From NCBI GenBank assembly GCA_963743705.1, contig CAVUQS010000015.1, forward strand, positions 1-64,000: a stretch of 64,000 nt of DNA, read 5' to 3'. Numbering within the stretch: position 1 is the stretch's first letter; each line of letters starts with the position of its first letter. This document shows positions 28,008 to 38,630 of the stretch, one piece after another. This stretch comes from PALSA-243 sp963743705. GTDB lineage: Bacteria; Acidobacteriota; Terriglobia; Bryobacterales; Bryobacteraceae. Below the pieces are notes generated by a model, which was not told the DNA's origin, did not search any database, and worked only from the letters and a program-made list of their open reading frames with translations. A program made the position numbers and the translations under genes.

Positions 28008-28172
28008 TTAGCGTGAGCTTACGGCGCCACGGGCGCGCCTACGGCCACGCCGGCGCTTGTCCGGCGTGACGGTGGGGTGACGGCGCAAACCTGGCAGATC
28101 CCACGAGAGGCTTTCGTAAATCTCCCCCTCGGGATCGTAATCTAGCGGCCAGAATTGGGATTTGTCGTTCAT
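28008..28172 (-). CDS. Small basic hypothetical protein
   Basis: This 54-codon frame starts at an ATG (28172) with AGGTAAG 2-8 nt upstream and ends TAA. The N-terminal half is acidic and aromatic (QFWPLDYDPEGEIYESLSWDL) and the C-terminal third is very basic (DKRRRGRRRARGAV), so it does not look like random sequence. It lies in the 444-nt gap between the OmpA lipoprotein and the pseudokinase gene; the remainder of that gap shows nothing recognisable. No family is recognised. Confidence 0.4.
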   Translation of the reverse strand: MNDKSQFWPLDYDPEGEIYESLSWDLPGLRRHPTVTPDKRRRGRRRARGAVSSR

Positions 28173-28265
28173 AGACTTACCTGATTTCTGCAGGAGGGGT
28201 GCGAATCCATTATAGCAAGCCGACCGCGATCCAGGACGGCCCGCAATCTAATGAAAATAATGGAT

Positions 28266-30794
28266 TTATTTTAACTCGCTGAGCCAATTCGTATTCACGA
28301 CGATCTTGGCGCCGCTAGACCAATCCATCGGAAGGTTGACGAGGAAGCGCTGGCCGTCGGGGGAAACGTCATAGAGGTTGTAATATTTCGGCGTGGGGCG
28401 CGTGTGGAAGACCTCACGCGGCGTATCGAATGCGAAGGCATCGCCCGACGGATGAACCGTGGCGGCGAACAACCGGCCGGGTTGCGTCATGAAGTAGAGT
28501 TCACCGCCGTCGCGGCGCCAACGCGGAAGGCCGCCGCCGTTGGGTGAGATTACCCAAGTCTTTTTTGTGCCGCCAACGCCGTTGTCGAACGCCTGTACCA
28601 CCACGCGATCGACGCCGCCTTCGGTGGCTTGATAGGCGAGCCAGCGGCTGTCCGGCGAGAGCGCGCCATATCCTTCCGCGCGGATGGTATCGACGATGGT
28701 GTAGGCCTTCCGTTCAAACATATTCCAGGCGAAGAGGCCCTGCCTTGTGCCTGGCGAGTACGTGTCGAAGAGAATCCACTTCCCGTCGCGCGACCAATCG
28801 TCGGGATGAGTTCGATTCGGCGAGCGGCTCAACAATTCGGGCTTGGCGGCGCCGGCCACGGGAGAAACGTAGATGCTGAAGACCCCGGTTTCAGCGGCCG
28901 CGAAAGCGACGCGTGAACCGTCGGGCGACCACACTGGGGAGGTTTCGCCGGCGTCGACGCCCGGCAAGGAAGAAGCGGTTGAATCGGCAGCGTTCAACAC
29001 CCAGAGCATCGGCAATCGCGCCTTAGGGTCAAGTTTCCCCGCAACGACGCGTTTGCCATCGGGAGAGATGCGTGGCGGACCCCAGTCGCCGGGCTCGCCG
29101 AGCGCGCCAAGGTTTTTGCCGGCGCGATCGAACCATGTCAACTGGCGCGTGGATTTGACTGCGCTCTGATAGACCAGCGTTCCGTTGCCGGATACCGAAA
29201 CCTGAGATAGCGACAGGTTCTCGACGGGTTCCACGTTCGGAACCAGAATGGTGCTGGCTTCCGCAATTTCCAGATTGGACGCGCGGAACACCTGGCTCAC
29301 CAGGTTGCCGTTGTGGATGTAGAGCAGGTAGCCGGAGCTGGGCGTAAGCGGCGAGCCGCCGCCGGCAAACACGGCGTTGGTTTCCGAGCTCAGCAAGCGG
29401 CTGTAGCTGGTCGAGCCGATGGCGCCGACGTAGATGCCAGTATCATCCGCGGAACCGGCCTGCACGAAGAAGATGAAGCGCTTCCCGTCAGGGAGGAATT
29501 GGGGCCAGAGATGGGCGTGCTCCTGGCGCGCGGCGTCCAGGCTGGTGACGGCCTGCGGCGCGCCTCCGCCCGAGGCAACGCGCGATAAGCCGCCCGTGAG
29601 ACTGGCAGCGAAGAGAATGGTTCCGTCCTTGTTCCATGCGCCGCCGCCCGAAAAATTGTCCACCGGACAAATGTTCTGCGGCGCGCCAACCGGATGGCCA
29701 TCCTGAATGCGCACCTTCTTCAAAAAGCCGTTGGCGAAAAATCCGATATTCGAATTGTCAGGCGACCAGAACGGCGCGGATGCGCCCTCGGTGTTCGGAA
29801 CCGGCTCGCCATGCATGGTCTCGAGGATCCGCAGCCAAAGAACGCGCTTGCCGTCGGGTCCGGTGGCGGACCACGTGAGACTGCGGCCATCGGGCGAGAC
29901 GGCGGGCATGCCCGGATATTTCGCGTCTTCCTGATCGACGACGAAGCGATAAGTAGGAGCGGGGGTGCGCCCGGACAGCAGGATCAACGCCGCGGCGAGC
30001 CCGGCCAGCAGAACGAGGGCGGCGAAAATCGTTACCCACCGGCCAACGTGTGAACGTTTCTTGCGCGTGACCAGGAATGCGGGGGCGGCAGGCGGGGCGG
30101 GCCGCCGGACCGGCGCCTTGATGACTTCGGTGGGACTCGAATCCGCGGCCGGTTCTACGTGGGACGTTTGGCCCGTCTTGATTTTGCGTAGAGGCGGCCG
30201 TCCGTTTCGGCCGCTAGCGCCAGCGGCTCCCAGCCTTCCCCGCCCTGCGCCAACCAGCTTCAACTCGACAACGGCGTTTTGAATCCGCTGGCGGCGCTTG
30301 CCGGGATCTTTTTCAAGACACCCCGTAATGACGTTTTGGATTCCCTGCAGGATTGGCGATGTCGAGCTTAACGGAGGCGGAGTTTTTTCGAGGATCGAGG
30401 CATCGACTTCCGCTCCCTCGCCGGAAAACGCGGGCTCGCCGGAAGCCATTTCGTGGAGCAATCCGCCGAAGGCGAAGATGTCGGCGCGTGAGTCAACTTT
30501 CTCGCCCAAGACCTGTTCGGGCGCGCGGTATTGCCGCGGCACAGGCGCGCTGACAAGTGGCTTGAGCAATGCTGCCGCCCCGGTTTCGGTGATGCCAACC
30601 GAGTAGGGCGACACGCTGCCGTGAATTTGTCCGCGCGCATGCACTTGGGCCAGAGCGGACCCGATGTCGCGCGCGTAGCGCATCACTTCTTCGGGAGAGA
30701 GAGCTTCGCGACGCAGCCTGAGCGCGAGAGTATCGCCGAAGACGGCATTGCCGTTGACGAAATCGATGCGGGCGGTTGGCGTTGCTTCAGTCAC
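28266..30794 (-). CDS. Pseudokinase with TM helix and PD40/WD40-like beta-propeller
   Basis: This 842-residue protein starts at GTG. Residues ~30-180 match the C-lobe of Ser/Thr kinases (YRAPEQVLGEKVDSRADIFAFGGLLHEMASGEPAF, and CLEKDPGKRRQRI). The catalytic loop, however, reads IHGSVSPYSV instead of HRDLKPxN, there is no DFG, and the N-lobe with its glycine loop and lysine is missing. It should therefore not phosphorylate. A basic/proline linker and one membrane helix (~253-274) follow, then an extracytoplasmic propeller of PD40-type repeats (AVSPDGRSLTW, FWSPDNSNIGF, SPVWSPDGSRVAF, ALSPDSRWLAY). The kinase-TM-PD40 architecture is common in Acidobacteria, usually with an active kinase. Confidence 0.85.
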   Translation of the reverse strand: MTEATPTARIDFVNGNAVFGDTLALRLRREALSPEEVMRYARDIGSALAQVHARGQIHGSVSPYSVGITETGAAALLKPLVSAPVPRQYRAPEQVLGEKVDSRADIFAFGGLLHEMASGEPAFSGEGAEVDASILEKTPPPLSSTSPILQGIQNVITGCLEKDPGKRRQRIQNAVVELKLVGAGRGRLGAAGASGRNGRPPLRKIKTGQTSHVEPAADSSPTEVIKAPVRRPAPPAAPAFLVTRKKRSHVGRWVTIFAALVLLAGLAAALILLSGRTPAPTYRFVVDQEDAKYPGMPAVSPDGRSLTWSATGPDGKRVLWLRILETMHGEPVPNTEGASAPFWSPDNSNIGFFANGFLKKVRIQDGHPVGAPQNICPVDNFSGGGAWNKDGTILFAASLTGGLSRVASGGGAPQAVTSLDAARQEHAHLWPQFLPDGKRFIFFVQAGSADDTGIYVGAIGSTSYSRLLSSETNAVFAGGGSPLTPSSGYLLYIHNGNLVSQVFRASNLEIAEASTILVPNVEPVENLSLSQVSVSGNGTLVYQSAVKSTRQLTWFDRAGKNLGALGEPGDWGPPRISPDGKRVVAGKLDPKARLPMLWVLNAADSTASSLPGVDAGETSPVWSPDGSRVAFAAAETGVFSIYVSPVAGAAKPELLSRSPNRTHPDDWSRDGKWILFDTYSPGTRQGLFAWNMFERKAYTIVDTIRAEGYGALSPDSRWLAYQATEGGVDRVVVQAFDNGVGGTKKTWVISPNGGGLPRWRRDGGELYFMTQPGRLFAATVHPSGDAFAFDTPREVFHTRPTPKYYNLYDVSPDGQRFLVNLPMDWSSGAKIVVNTNWLSELK

Positions 30795-30945
30795 GAACGT
30801 AGCAACGCCAATTTTACTCCCAAGACCCGGCTAAAGAACAGTAAGTGTTTGTTTTGCCGTGTCTTATGAGAGTACCATCACATCGGAGATAAAACCTTGG
30901 TAATACCCTTATGGGGGAAATGCCCGATGCGGGCCGAGCCCATTT

Positions 30946-31233
30946 TCAGTGGGTGACCATTTTTCGGCCATGCGACCAAAGATGGCCAGCATCATCGGCA
31001 ATTTTTTTGCCGACATCGCAGACTTCTTTCAGGTGCCCGACGATGTCGCGAGCGATATCGCCGAATTCAGACGAGCGATCGGCGAACTGGCGCGTAACAC
31101 GGCGCACGTCAAAGCGTGACGTTTTCTTTGTGCGGCGCGACAGCGCGATTCCAACTCCGATCGCGGCCCCCGCGACGACCCCTAGGACGATGGTGGCCGC
31201 GCGATTCTCGGCGGCATTGGTTTCGTGTTTCAT
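30946..31233 (-). CDS. YtxH-like small membrane protein
   Basis: This 95-residue protein has an N-terminal membrane helix with glycines (ATIVLGVVAGAAIGVGIAL), then a basic SRRTKK stop-transfer and an amphipathic tail (FADRSSEFGDIARDIVGHLKEVCDVGKKIADDAG). The plan is that of YtxH-like general-stress membrane proteins. No enzymatic motif is present. It stands alone between the pseudokinase and a divergent MerR regulator. Confidence 0.6.
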   Translation of the reverse strand: MKHETNAAENRAATIVLGVVAGAAIGVGIALSRRTKKTSRFDVRRVTRQFADRSSEFGDIARDIVGHLKEVCDVGKKIADDAGHLWSHGRKMVTH

Positions 31234-31356
31234 GACTTAGCACGCTGCACCCACGGGTCCACTGTGCGCGAGGCAACGGCTAACCCTATTGACTCTGCCG
31301 TCCGTCCATGTACAATCCAGAGTGGCGCCAAAAATTGACGACGGAAGCACCGCGAA

Positions 31357-31860
31357 ATGTTCAAAGCGAAAAAATCACCTCAAGTAGTTCCAGCGGATGT
31401 GCAAGGCTACAACAGCAGCGAAGTAGCGCGGATTTGCGGCGTCACCCTGCGCCAATTGCAGTGGTGGGATGAACGGCACGTCGTCTCTCCGCGGCAGGCG
31501 GGCCACAAACGCGTCTACATGAGCGAAGAGGTGGTGGAGATTTCCGTCATCGCCGAACTGCGGCGCAAAGGATTCTCGCTGCAAAAAATTCGCCGCGTCC
31601 TGCGATTTTTGCAGAAGGACATGGGCAAGCGCCTCAGCGAAGCGCTGGCGGCGACCGCGAGCGTGCATCTGCTCACGGACGGCAAGTCGATTTATCTGGA
31701 AGAAGCTCCGGACCGCATCATCGATCTGTTGAAGAACGCCAAGCAGCCGATGTTCTTAGTGTGCGTGACCGACCAGGCGCGGCGTCTCACGGGAGGCGCG
31801 GAACGCAAGCCGGTGAGGTCGGAACAGCCTTCGGCGCGGAGTAGGTCGAGGGCCGTTTAG
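31357..31860 (+). CDS. MerR-family transcriptional regulator
   Basis: The protein has 167 residues. Residues ~18-85 form a MerR winged helix: YNSSEVARICGVTLRQLQWWDERHVV (helix-turn-helix, with WWDE in place of the usual YYe), then KRVYMSEEVVEISVIAELRRKGFSLQKIRRVLRFL. The C-terminal part lacks cysteines, so a metal or redox sensor is unlikely; its ligand is unknown. The gene overlaps the 3' end of the convergent SulP gene by 4 bp. Confidence 0.85.
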   Translation: MFKAKKSPQVVPADVQGYNSSEVARICGVTLRQLQWWDERHVVSPRQAGHKRVYMSEEVVEISVIAELRRKGFSLQKIRRVLRFLQKDMGKRLSEALAATASVHLLTDGKSIYLEEAPDRIIDLLKNAKQPMFLVCVTDQARRLTGGAERKPVRSEQPSARSRSRAV

Positions 31861-33149
31861 GACGGTCCGGACGAGCCGAAACTCGCCGCGGAAGCCTGCT
31901 CCAGAGTGGCGGGGCGGCGGAACATGGCGCGCACCACGTAGAACGAACAGCCGATCGCGACCGCGAGCACGGCGTTCACCAGCAATACAGACAGCGCGGT
32001 GGCGAGAAACGCGGCCGCATCCCACGGATTCATTTTCGGCAAACGGCGCCAGGTGCTCCAATCCAGCAGGCACAAGCCCATCCAGGCCGTGACGCCCGCC
32101 AGCGCGGGCAGCGGGATACGCGAAATGAACGGCCCGCCAAGCTCCAGAATTCCGATCAGAAAAACAGCGTGCATCAGGTTGGAGATGGGGGTCGATCCGC
32201 CGCAGCGCACAACCGCCAGACTGCGCGCGGGGATACCGACGCTGGGTGGCGCGCCGATCATGCCCGCAAAAATATTGGCAATGCCGTAAGCGCCCAGCTC
32301 GGCATCGGCGGCCGAAGCTTTCATGCGTTGATGGCGCCCTTGAAAATGCTCCACGACGCGCGAGGTGATCAAAATGTTCACCGAGGAAACAAAAGCAAGC
32401 GCAAAAGCTGAAGGCAACACGGTGAAGGCATCGCGAGGGCTCCAGGAGAAGCCAACGAAATCGGGGAACGAAGCGGCGATGGCGCCGACCTCCCGCTCAC
32501 GCACTCCCAGGAGCCGCGCAATGAGGAACGCCAAGCCCACGCCGATCAGCGGAGCCGGAATCCGCGGAGAAAAACGCGCGGCCGCAATGGCGGCGACGAT
32601 GACCGTAAGGCCCAACAGGATCGGCACCGCACGCGCTTCGCCGATCCGGCTGAACGCGTTCGCGAGCTGGCCCACGGCGGTACTGCTGGAGCGCGCCAAG
32701 GGCGAGGCGACGCCAAGAATGATATCCAGCTGCGAGAGGATCATCATGGCGCCGATGCCGCAGGAAAAGCCCGTGACAACGGCATGCGGGACGCGCGTGA
32801 TGTGACGCCCCAGGCGCATGACGCAAAACGCCATCATGATCACAGAAGCGACGATTGAGACTTTAGCTGCTCCGCCGATGCCCTGGCTGCGCGCGGCCAT
32901 GGCAATAAAAGGAACGGTAGCGCTGGCGGTACCTCCGATTAGAACCGGGTTACGGCCAAGCAGCGCGATAACTGGCGCGGTGAGGATGGAAGTGAAGACG
33001 CCCAGCACGGGCGGCAGGCCCATCAGCGAAGCCATGGCGAGGCCGTAAGGAAGTGCGATTAACGCGGCAATGAGACCGCCGGAGCAGTCTCCGAGGAACA
33101 GAGGCCAACCGTACGGGGTGCGCGCGCCTCGAAATACGGGTAGCCTCAA
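31857..33149 (-). CDS. SulP-family anion transporter without STAS domain
   Basis: This 430-residue polytopic protein has SulP/sulfate permease features: LIALPYGLAMASLMGLPPVLGVFTSI near the N-terminus, a GGTASATVPF segment, and SFALAFVSSVNILITSRVVEH with GAYGIANIFAGMIGAPPSVGIPARSLAVVRCGGSTPISNL. About eleven hydrophobic helices are visible. The usual cytoplasmic STAS domain at the C-terminus is absent; the protein ends shortly after the last helix. Substrate candidates are sulfate, bicarbonate or similar anions. The start is a TTG with GGAGGGG 5 nt upstream. Confidence 0.85.
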   Translation of the reverse strand: MRLPVFRGARTPYGWPLFLGDCSGGLIAALIALPYGLAMASLMGLPPVLGVFTSILTAPVIALLGRNPVLIGGTASATVPFIAMAARSQGIGGAAKVSIVASVIMMAFCVMRLGRHITRVPHAVVTGFSCGIGAMMILSQLDIILGVASPLARSSSTAVGQLANAFSRIGEARAVPILLGLTVIVAAIAAARFSPRIPAPLIGVGLAFLIARLLGVREREVGAIAASFPDFVGFSWSPRDAFTVLPSAFALAFVSSVNILITSRVVEHFQGRHQRMKASAADAELGAYGIANIFAGMIGAPPSVGIPARSLAVVRCGGSTPISNLMHAVFLIGILELGGPFISRIPLPALAGVTAWMGLCLLDWSTWRRLPKMNPWDAAAFLATALSVLLVNAVLAVAIGCSFYVVRAMFRRPATLEQASAASFGSSGPS

Positions 33150-33251
33150 TCCTTACCCCTCCCTTTCCCCATAGACTTTATTTAACACTGAACCGTTAGT
33201 CCACCAAACGTTGGAGGACGTGTTTCAGATCGATTAAATTTATGCAGACGA

Positions 33252-33851
33252 TCAGAGCGCCTCGCGCTGGCCGGCCGGCGGCAGCTCTTCAGGGGGCGCA
33301 GGAGGAGGCGTTGGGGCGCGGCGCGGGCGGTGGAAATAGGTGGGGAATCCGGCCAGCACCAGTCCATAAATGAGGTGGCCGATGATAGTGGGCCGCTCCG
33401 GATAGAGCAGGTAAACTAATGGCATGGCGGTTTTCCAAAGGCCGTGAAACGCCGCGTAGAACCACACCAGAGCGAAGACCATCGCGGCCAGCGTTCTGCG
33501 CCGGGGCCGCAAGCGGCCGCGCACCACAGACGCGAAAACACAGCCCAGGAGGCCGTACATCATCACCCACAGGGCGATGCCGGAGAAGGTTTTCCACCCG
33601 AATCTGTTGCTCAGCGCGTCGTTTCCGTAAAAGGCCGTGGCGAAAAGATTCTCCGGAGCCCAGAAGCCACGCCGGTCCAAAACGGAATCGATACCGAGCC
33701 ATGCGAGCATCCACAGCGCGCCCAGGATTCCGGCGTGAAGGCCGGCCAATGCGGCGGGAAACGCTCCCAAACCGGGCGTTACCGGACGCGCTTCCGGAGG
33801 GGGCATCTCGGACCCGGCCCCGGCGGAAGGCGTTTCCGTGGTATCGTCCAT
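33252..33851 (-). CDS. Hypothetical membrane protein
   Basis: The protein has 199 residues with four or five hydrophobic segments (GILGALWMLAWLGIDSVL, FSGIALWVMMYGLLGCVFASVV, LAAMVFALVWFYAAFHGLW, IIGHLIYGLVLAGFPTYF) and a proline-rich C-terminal tail. The central part HGLWK with surrounding helices resembles poorly characterised integral membrane proteins. I do not assign a function. It is divergent from the FabF-like gene, with 45 nt between the starts. Confidence 0.65.
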   Translation of the reverse strand: MDDTTETPSAGAGSEMPPPEARPVTPGLGAFPAALAGLHAGILGALWMLAWLGIDSVLDRRGFWAPENLFATAFYGNDALSNRFGWKTFSGIALWVMMYGLLGCVFASVVRGRLRPRRRTLAAMVFALVWFYAAFHGLWKTAMPLVYLLYPERPTIIGHLIYGLVLAGFPTYFHRPRRAPTPPPAPPEELPPAGQREAL

Positions 33852-33896
33852 AAGTTCAGCCTATACTGCCGTACAGAGTAAAGGCAAAAGGAAACA

Positions 33897-35144
33897 ATGC
33901 CCCGCGTCGTCATCACCGGAATTGGAGCAGTAAGCCCGAATGGAATCGGGCGGGAACCTTTTTGGGAAGCCACTCGCAACGGCGAAAGTGGGGTTCGCCG
34001 TATCACGCGCTTCGACCCATCGCCATTCGTTGTGCAGGTAGCCGGCGAGGTTTCCGAGGCGTTCGATGAAAAAGTCTGGGTGGAGGCGAAAGACCGTCCG
34101 CACGTTTCGCGCGCCGTGCCGCTGGCAGCGGCGGCGGTAAACGAAGCGCTGGAAGATGCAGGCGTGGATGTGCGTTCCATGTCGCGCGAGGAACTGCGCG
34201 AGATTGGCGTGATCGTGGGATCGGGCGGAGGCAGCCAGGATTTCACGGAAGAGCAATACCGCCTCTATTACAGCGGCCTTCTCAAGCAGTGCAGCGTCTA
34301 CACCATTCCGACCAGTACGATCGGCACGCTCGCGAGCGAAGTTTCCATGCGCTTCGGGCTGCGCGGCATGAGCCATATCGTCTCGACGGGATGCACTTCT
34401 TCCACCGACGCGCTGGGCTACGCATTCCGCCATATCAAGATGGGCATGATGAAGACGATGGTGGCCGGCGGGGTGGATTCTCCTATTGCGCCACTGATCC
34501 TGCGCGGATTCCAGCTTATGCGCATCATGAGCACGCGCTGGAATCACGAGCCACAGCGGGCGTCGCGGCCTTTCTCGCGCGATCGCGACGGCTTCGTGCT
34601 GGCCGAAGGCGCGTGGTTTTTCGTGCTGGAGGAGATGGAACAGGCGAAAGAGCGCGGCGCGCATATCTACGGAGAAATCGCCGGGTATGGCTCGACCTGC
34701 GAAGCATTCCATCGCGTGCGGCTGGAAGAATGTGGCGAGGAACCCGCGCGTGCGATCGGTCTATCGCTTGACGAAGCCGGGATTCCGCCCAGCGAAGTGC
34801 AGTACATCAACTACCACGGCACTTCGACCGAACTCAACGACCGGATCGAGACGCGCGCGGTGAAGCTCGCGTTCAACGGCCACGCGTATAAGCTCGCGGG
34901 ATCGTCGCTGAAGAGCCTGATCGGACATCCGCAAGGCGCGTGCGGCGCGGCCGGAGTGGCCGTGATTTTGCTGGCGATGCGCGATGGCGTCGTACCGCCG
35001 ACAATAAATGTAGATGAGCCGGACCCCCAGTGCGATCTCGACTACGTTCCGAACGAGGCGCGCAAAATCAATATCGAAAACGCAGTGGCCAATTGCATCG
35101 CCTTCGGCAGCAAGAATTCGGCGCTGGCGCTACGCCGCGTCTGA
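33897..35144 (+). CDS. FabF-like beta-ketoacyl-ACP synthase
   Basis: This 415-residue thiolase-fold condensing enzyme has Cys166 in VSTGCTSSTDALG, His307 in INYHGTSTELND and His344 in KSLIGHPQGACGAAG. The complete Cys-His-His triad makes it a KAS II type decarboxylative condensing enzyme. NYHGTST (rather than NAHGTST) and the GSGGGSQDF stretch set it apart from housekeeping FabF, so a role in a special lipid or polyketide is possible. No acyl carrier protein gene adjoins it; a two-component pair follows within 15 nt. AAAGGAAAC precedes the ATG. Confidence 0.88.
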   Translation: MPRVVITGIGAVSPNGIGREPFWEATRNGESGVRRITRFDPSPFVVQVAGEVSEAFDEKVWVEAKDRPHVSRAVPLAAAAVNEALEDAGVDVRSMSREELREIGVIVGSGGGSQDFTEEQYRLYYSGLLKQCSVYTIPTSTIGTLASEVSMRFGLRGMSHIVSTGCTSSTDALGYAFRHIKMGMMKTMVAGGVDSPIAPLILRGFQLMRIMSTRWNHEPQRASRPFSRDRDGFVLAEGAWFFVLEEMEQAKERGAHIYGEIAGYGSTCEAFHRVRLEECGEEPARAIGLSLDEAGIPPSEVQYINYHGTSTELNDRIETRAVKLAFNGHAYKLAGSSLKSLIGHPQGACGAAGVAVILLAMRDGVVPPTINVDEPDPQCDLDYVPNEARKINIENAVANCIAFGSKNSALALRRV

Positions 35145-35159
35145 CGCGGAGTGGCTGGC

Positions 35160-36245
35160 GTGACCGCGCCACAGAATCCGCGCTGGGTGGTGGTGGCAAC
35201 CTTTGCGGCACTGCTTGGACTGACGCTGGGCGCGGCGAGCGTGGCGGTGCGTGCGCTACGCGATATGTATGCCGGGCAATTGGCCGCACGGCACGCCGCC
35301 GACGCGCATTCGCAAGAAACGGAACTGCTTTCGGCAATTCGCAATACGCTGACCGAACAGCAACTGCACGGCATGCCGGTGGATCCGTTGCTGCTCGAGT
35401 TGTCGCAAAACGCGGCGGAGTGGAACGCGCGGCGACTGGAGCGCGAAGACCAGATGCTGCTGGCACAGTTCGGGCGACTGCAGGGGACTCTGTATCAGGC
35501 TTTCCTGATCGCTCTCGCAAGCGCATTGGCGCTGGTGGCAGCCAGCATGATCTACATTCTGCGCCTCGAGCGGCAAACACACCTGCGAAATATCGAACTG
35601 CAGCAGCTTTCGTCGCGGCTGGTGGACGCACAGGAATCGGAGCGCCGGTCGATTTCGCGCGAACTTCACGATGAAATCGGGCAATCGCTAGGAGCCCTGC
35701 TGGTAGATTTGTCGCGCTTCGCGGCTACGGTTCCCGCAGACCAACCAGAAGTGAAGAGCCAGGTGGACCGGATGAAATCGGTAGCGGAAAGTTCGGTGCA
35801 GGCGGTGCGCGATATTGCCCTGCTGCTGCGGCCTTCGATGCTCGACGATCTGGGGCTGGGGCCCGCATTGGAATGGCAGGGACGTGAGGTATCACGGCGG
35901 AGCGAGATCGAAGTGGAAGTGGATTCGGAGAACGCTTCGAGCGATTTGCCGCCGGAATATGCGACGTGCATTTATCGCGTGGTGCAGGAGGCCCTGCATA
36001 ATACGGTGCGGCACTCCGGCGCGAGGACGGCGCGGGTAGATTTGGAGCAGATGGGCCGAAGCATTCGGGTGCGAGTCTCGGACGATGGGCACGGGTTCGA
36101 TCCGAAGCGGGCGCGAGGGTTGGGAATTATGGGAATGGGGGAGCGGGTTAAGAGGTTGGGCGGAACGCTCACGGTGGATTCGGCGCCTGGGAGAGGGACG
36201 ACGGTGACGGCGGAATTGCCTTTGCCCGAGGGGGCTTCCGCGTGA
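35160..36245 (+). CDS. NarL-type sensor histidine kinase
   Basis: The kinase has about 361 residues. Two membrane helices (about residues 9-30 and 115-134) bracket a ~85-residue periplasmic sensor of helical character. A HisKA_3 dimerisation domain follows (SERRSISRELHDEIGQSLGALL, His170), then a HATPase_c domain (VVQEALHNTVRHSGA N-box, DDGHGFDP, RGLGIMGMGERVKRLGG). I chose the GTG at 35160 because GGAG lies 8 nt before it; a GTG at 35151 is also in frame. The stop overlaps the start of the response regulator by 4 bp, so the pair is translationally coupled. Confidence 0.88.
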   Translation: MTAPQNPRWVVVATFAALLGLTLGAASVAVRALRDMYAGQLAARHAADAHSQETELLSAIRNTLTEQQLHGMPVDPLLLELSQNAAEWNARRLEREDQMLLAQFGRLQGTLYQAFLIALASALALVAASMIYILRLERQTHLRNIELQQLSSRLVDAQESERRSISRELHDEIGQSLGALLVDLSRFAATVPADQPEVKSQVDRMKSVAESSVQAVRDIALLLRPSMLDDLGLGPALEWQGREVSRRSEIEVEVDSENASSDLPPEYATCIYRVVQEALHNTVRHSGARTARVDLEQMGRSIRVRVSDDGHGFDPKRARGLGIMGMGERVKRLGGTLTVDSAPGRGTTVTAELPLPEGASA

Positions 36246-36892
36246 GAAAGACGCGGGTTTTGTTGGCGGACGACCATGTCCTGATTCGCGCTGGGTTGCG
36301 CATGGTAGTGGATGCGCAGCCGGACCTGATGGTGGTGGGCGAGGCCGGCGACGGGCGCGAGGCAGTGAGCATGGCGGAATCGCTGAGGCCCGATGTGGCG
36401 GTGATGGATATCGGCATGCCCGTTTTGAATGGGATCGAAGCGGCGCGGCAGATCCATGAGAAGCTGCCCGATGCGCACATCGTGATGTTGAGCATGCATT
36501 CGGATGAGGGATACGTGCTGCGCGCGCTGAAAGCCGGCGCGAAGGCCTACCTATTAAAGGATTCGGCCGAGGCCGATCTGGCGCGTGCGATCCGGGCGGC
36601 GGCGGATGGAAAATCCTTCTTCAGTCCCTCGGTGGGACGGGTGCTGCTCGAAGACTACATGCGCAAGCTACAACGCACCGGAGCTGAGGATTCCTACGAG
36701 TTGCTTTCGCCGCGCGAGCGGGAAGTACTGCAACTGGTGGCGGAAGGAAAGTCGAGCAAGGAAATCGCCGGCCTGCTGAATGTGAGCGTTAATACAGTCG
36801 AGACCCACCGGGCGCGCGTGATGCAGAAGCTCAACCTACACGGCATTCCGGAATTGATCCTCTATGCGGTACGCAAAGGGATTATTTCGTAG
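36242..36892 (+). CDS. NarL/LuxR-type response regulator
   Basis: The protein has 216 residues. The receiver domain contains ADDH at 9-12, phospho-acceptor Asp56 in VMDIGMP, and the Lys of YLLKDS. A LuxR-type helix-turn-helix follows (ELLSPREREVLQLVAEGKSSKEIAGLLNVSVNTVETHRARVMQKL). The GTG start overlaps the kinase stop (GTGA). The next gene, htrA, lies 124 nt downstream in the same direction and is an obvious but unproven target. Confidence 0.92.
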   Translation: MRKTRVLLADDHVLIRAGLRMVVDAQPDLMVVGEAGDGREAVSMAESLRPDVAVMDIGMPVLNGIEAARQIHEKLPDAHIVMLSMHSDEGYVLRALKAGAKAYLLKDSAEADLARAIRAAADGKSFFSPSVGRVLLEDYMRKLQRTGAEDSYELLSPREREVLQLVAEGKSSKEIAGLLNVSVNTVETHRARVMQKLNLHGIPELILYAVRKGIIS

Positions 36893-37016
36893 AAGATAGC
36901 CTTATCCCCAATCGCCGGGGTCCGATATACCAAGTTCCCATGACAAACGTGGCGCGCGGCGGGCCGTCACTCTAAGTGGAGCCTTTTCGGCGCTCCACAG
37001 ATTCCTGGGAGGAAAA

Positions 37017-38522
<1,506 letters not shown>

Positions 38523-38548
38523 CTCCGATTCAGACATAGCCCTGACTG

Positions 38549-38580
38549 GCCCCGGCGCCCTCCCGCGCCGGGGCTTTTTT
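38549..38580 (+). terminator. Rho-independent terminator after htrA
   Basis: A perfect 10-bp GC stem (GCCCCGGCGC / GCGCCGGGGC) with a six-base loop CCTCCC is followed by six Ts and a further T-rich run. It lies 27 nt after the protease stop codon. Confidence 0.92.
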
Positions 38581-38630
38581 GTTTAGGGATTATGCAATGA
38601 CGGATGCACGACGGTTGCGGCCGCGGAGTT

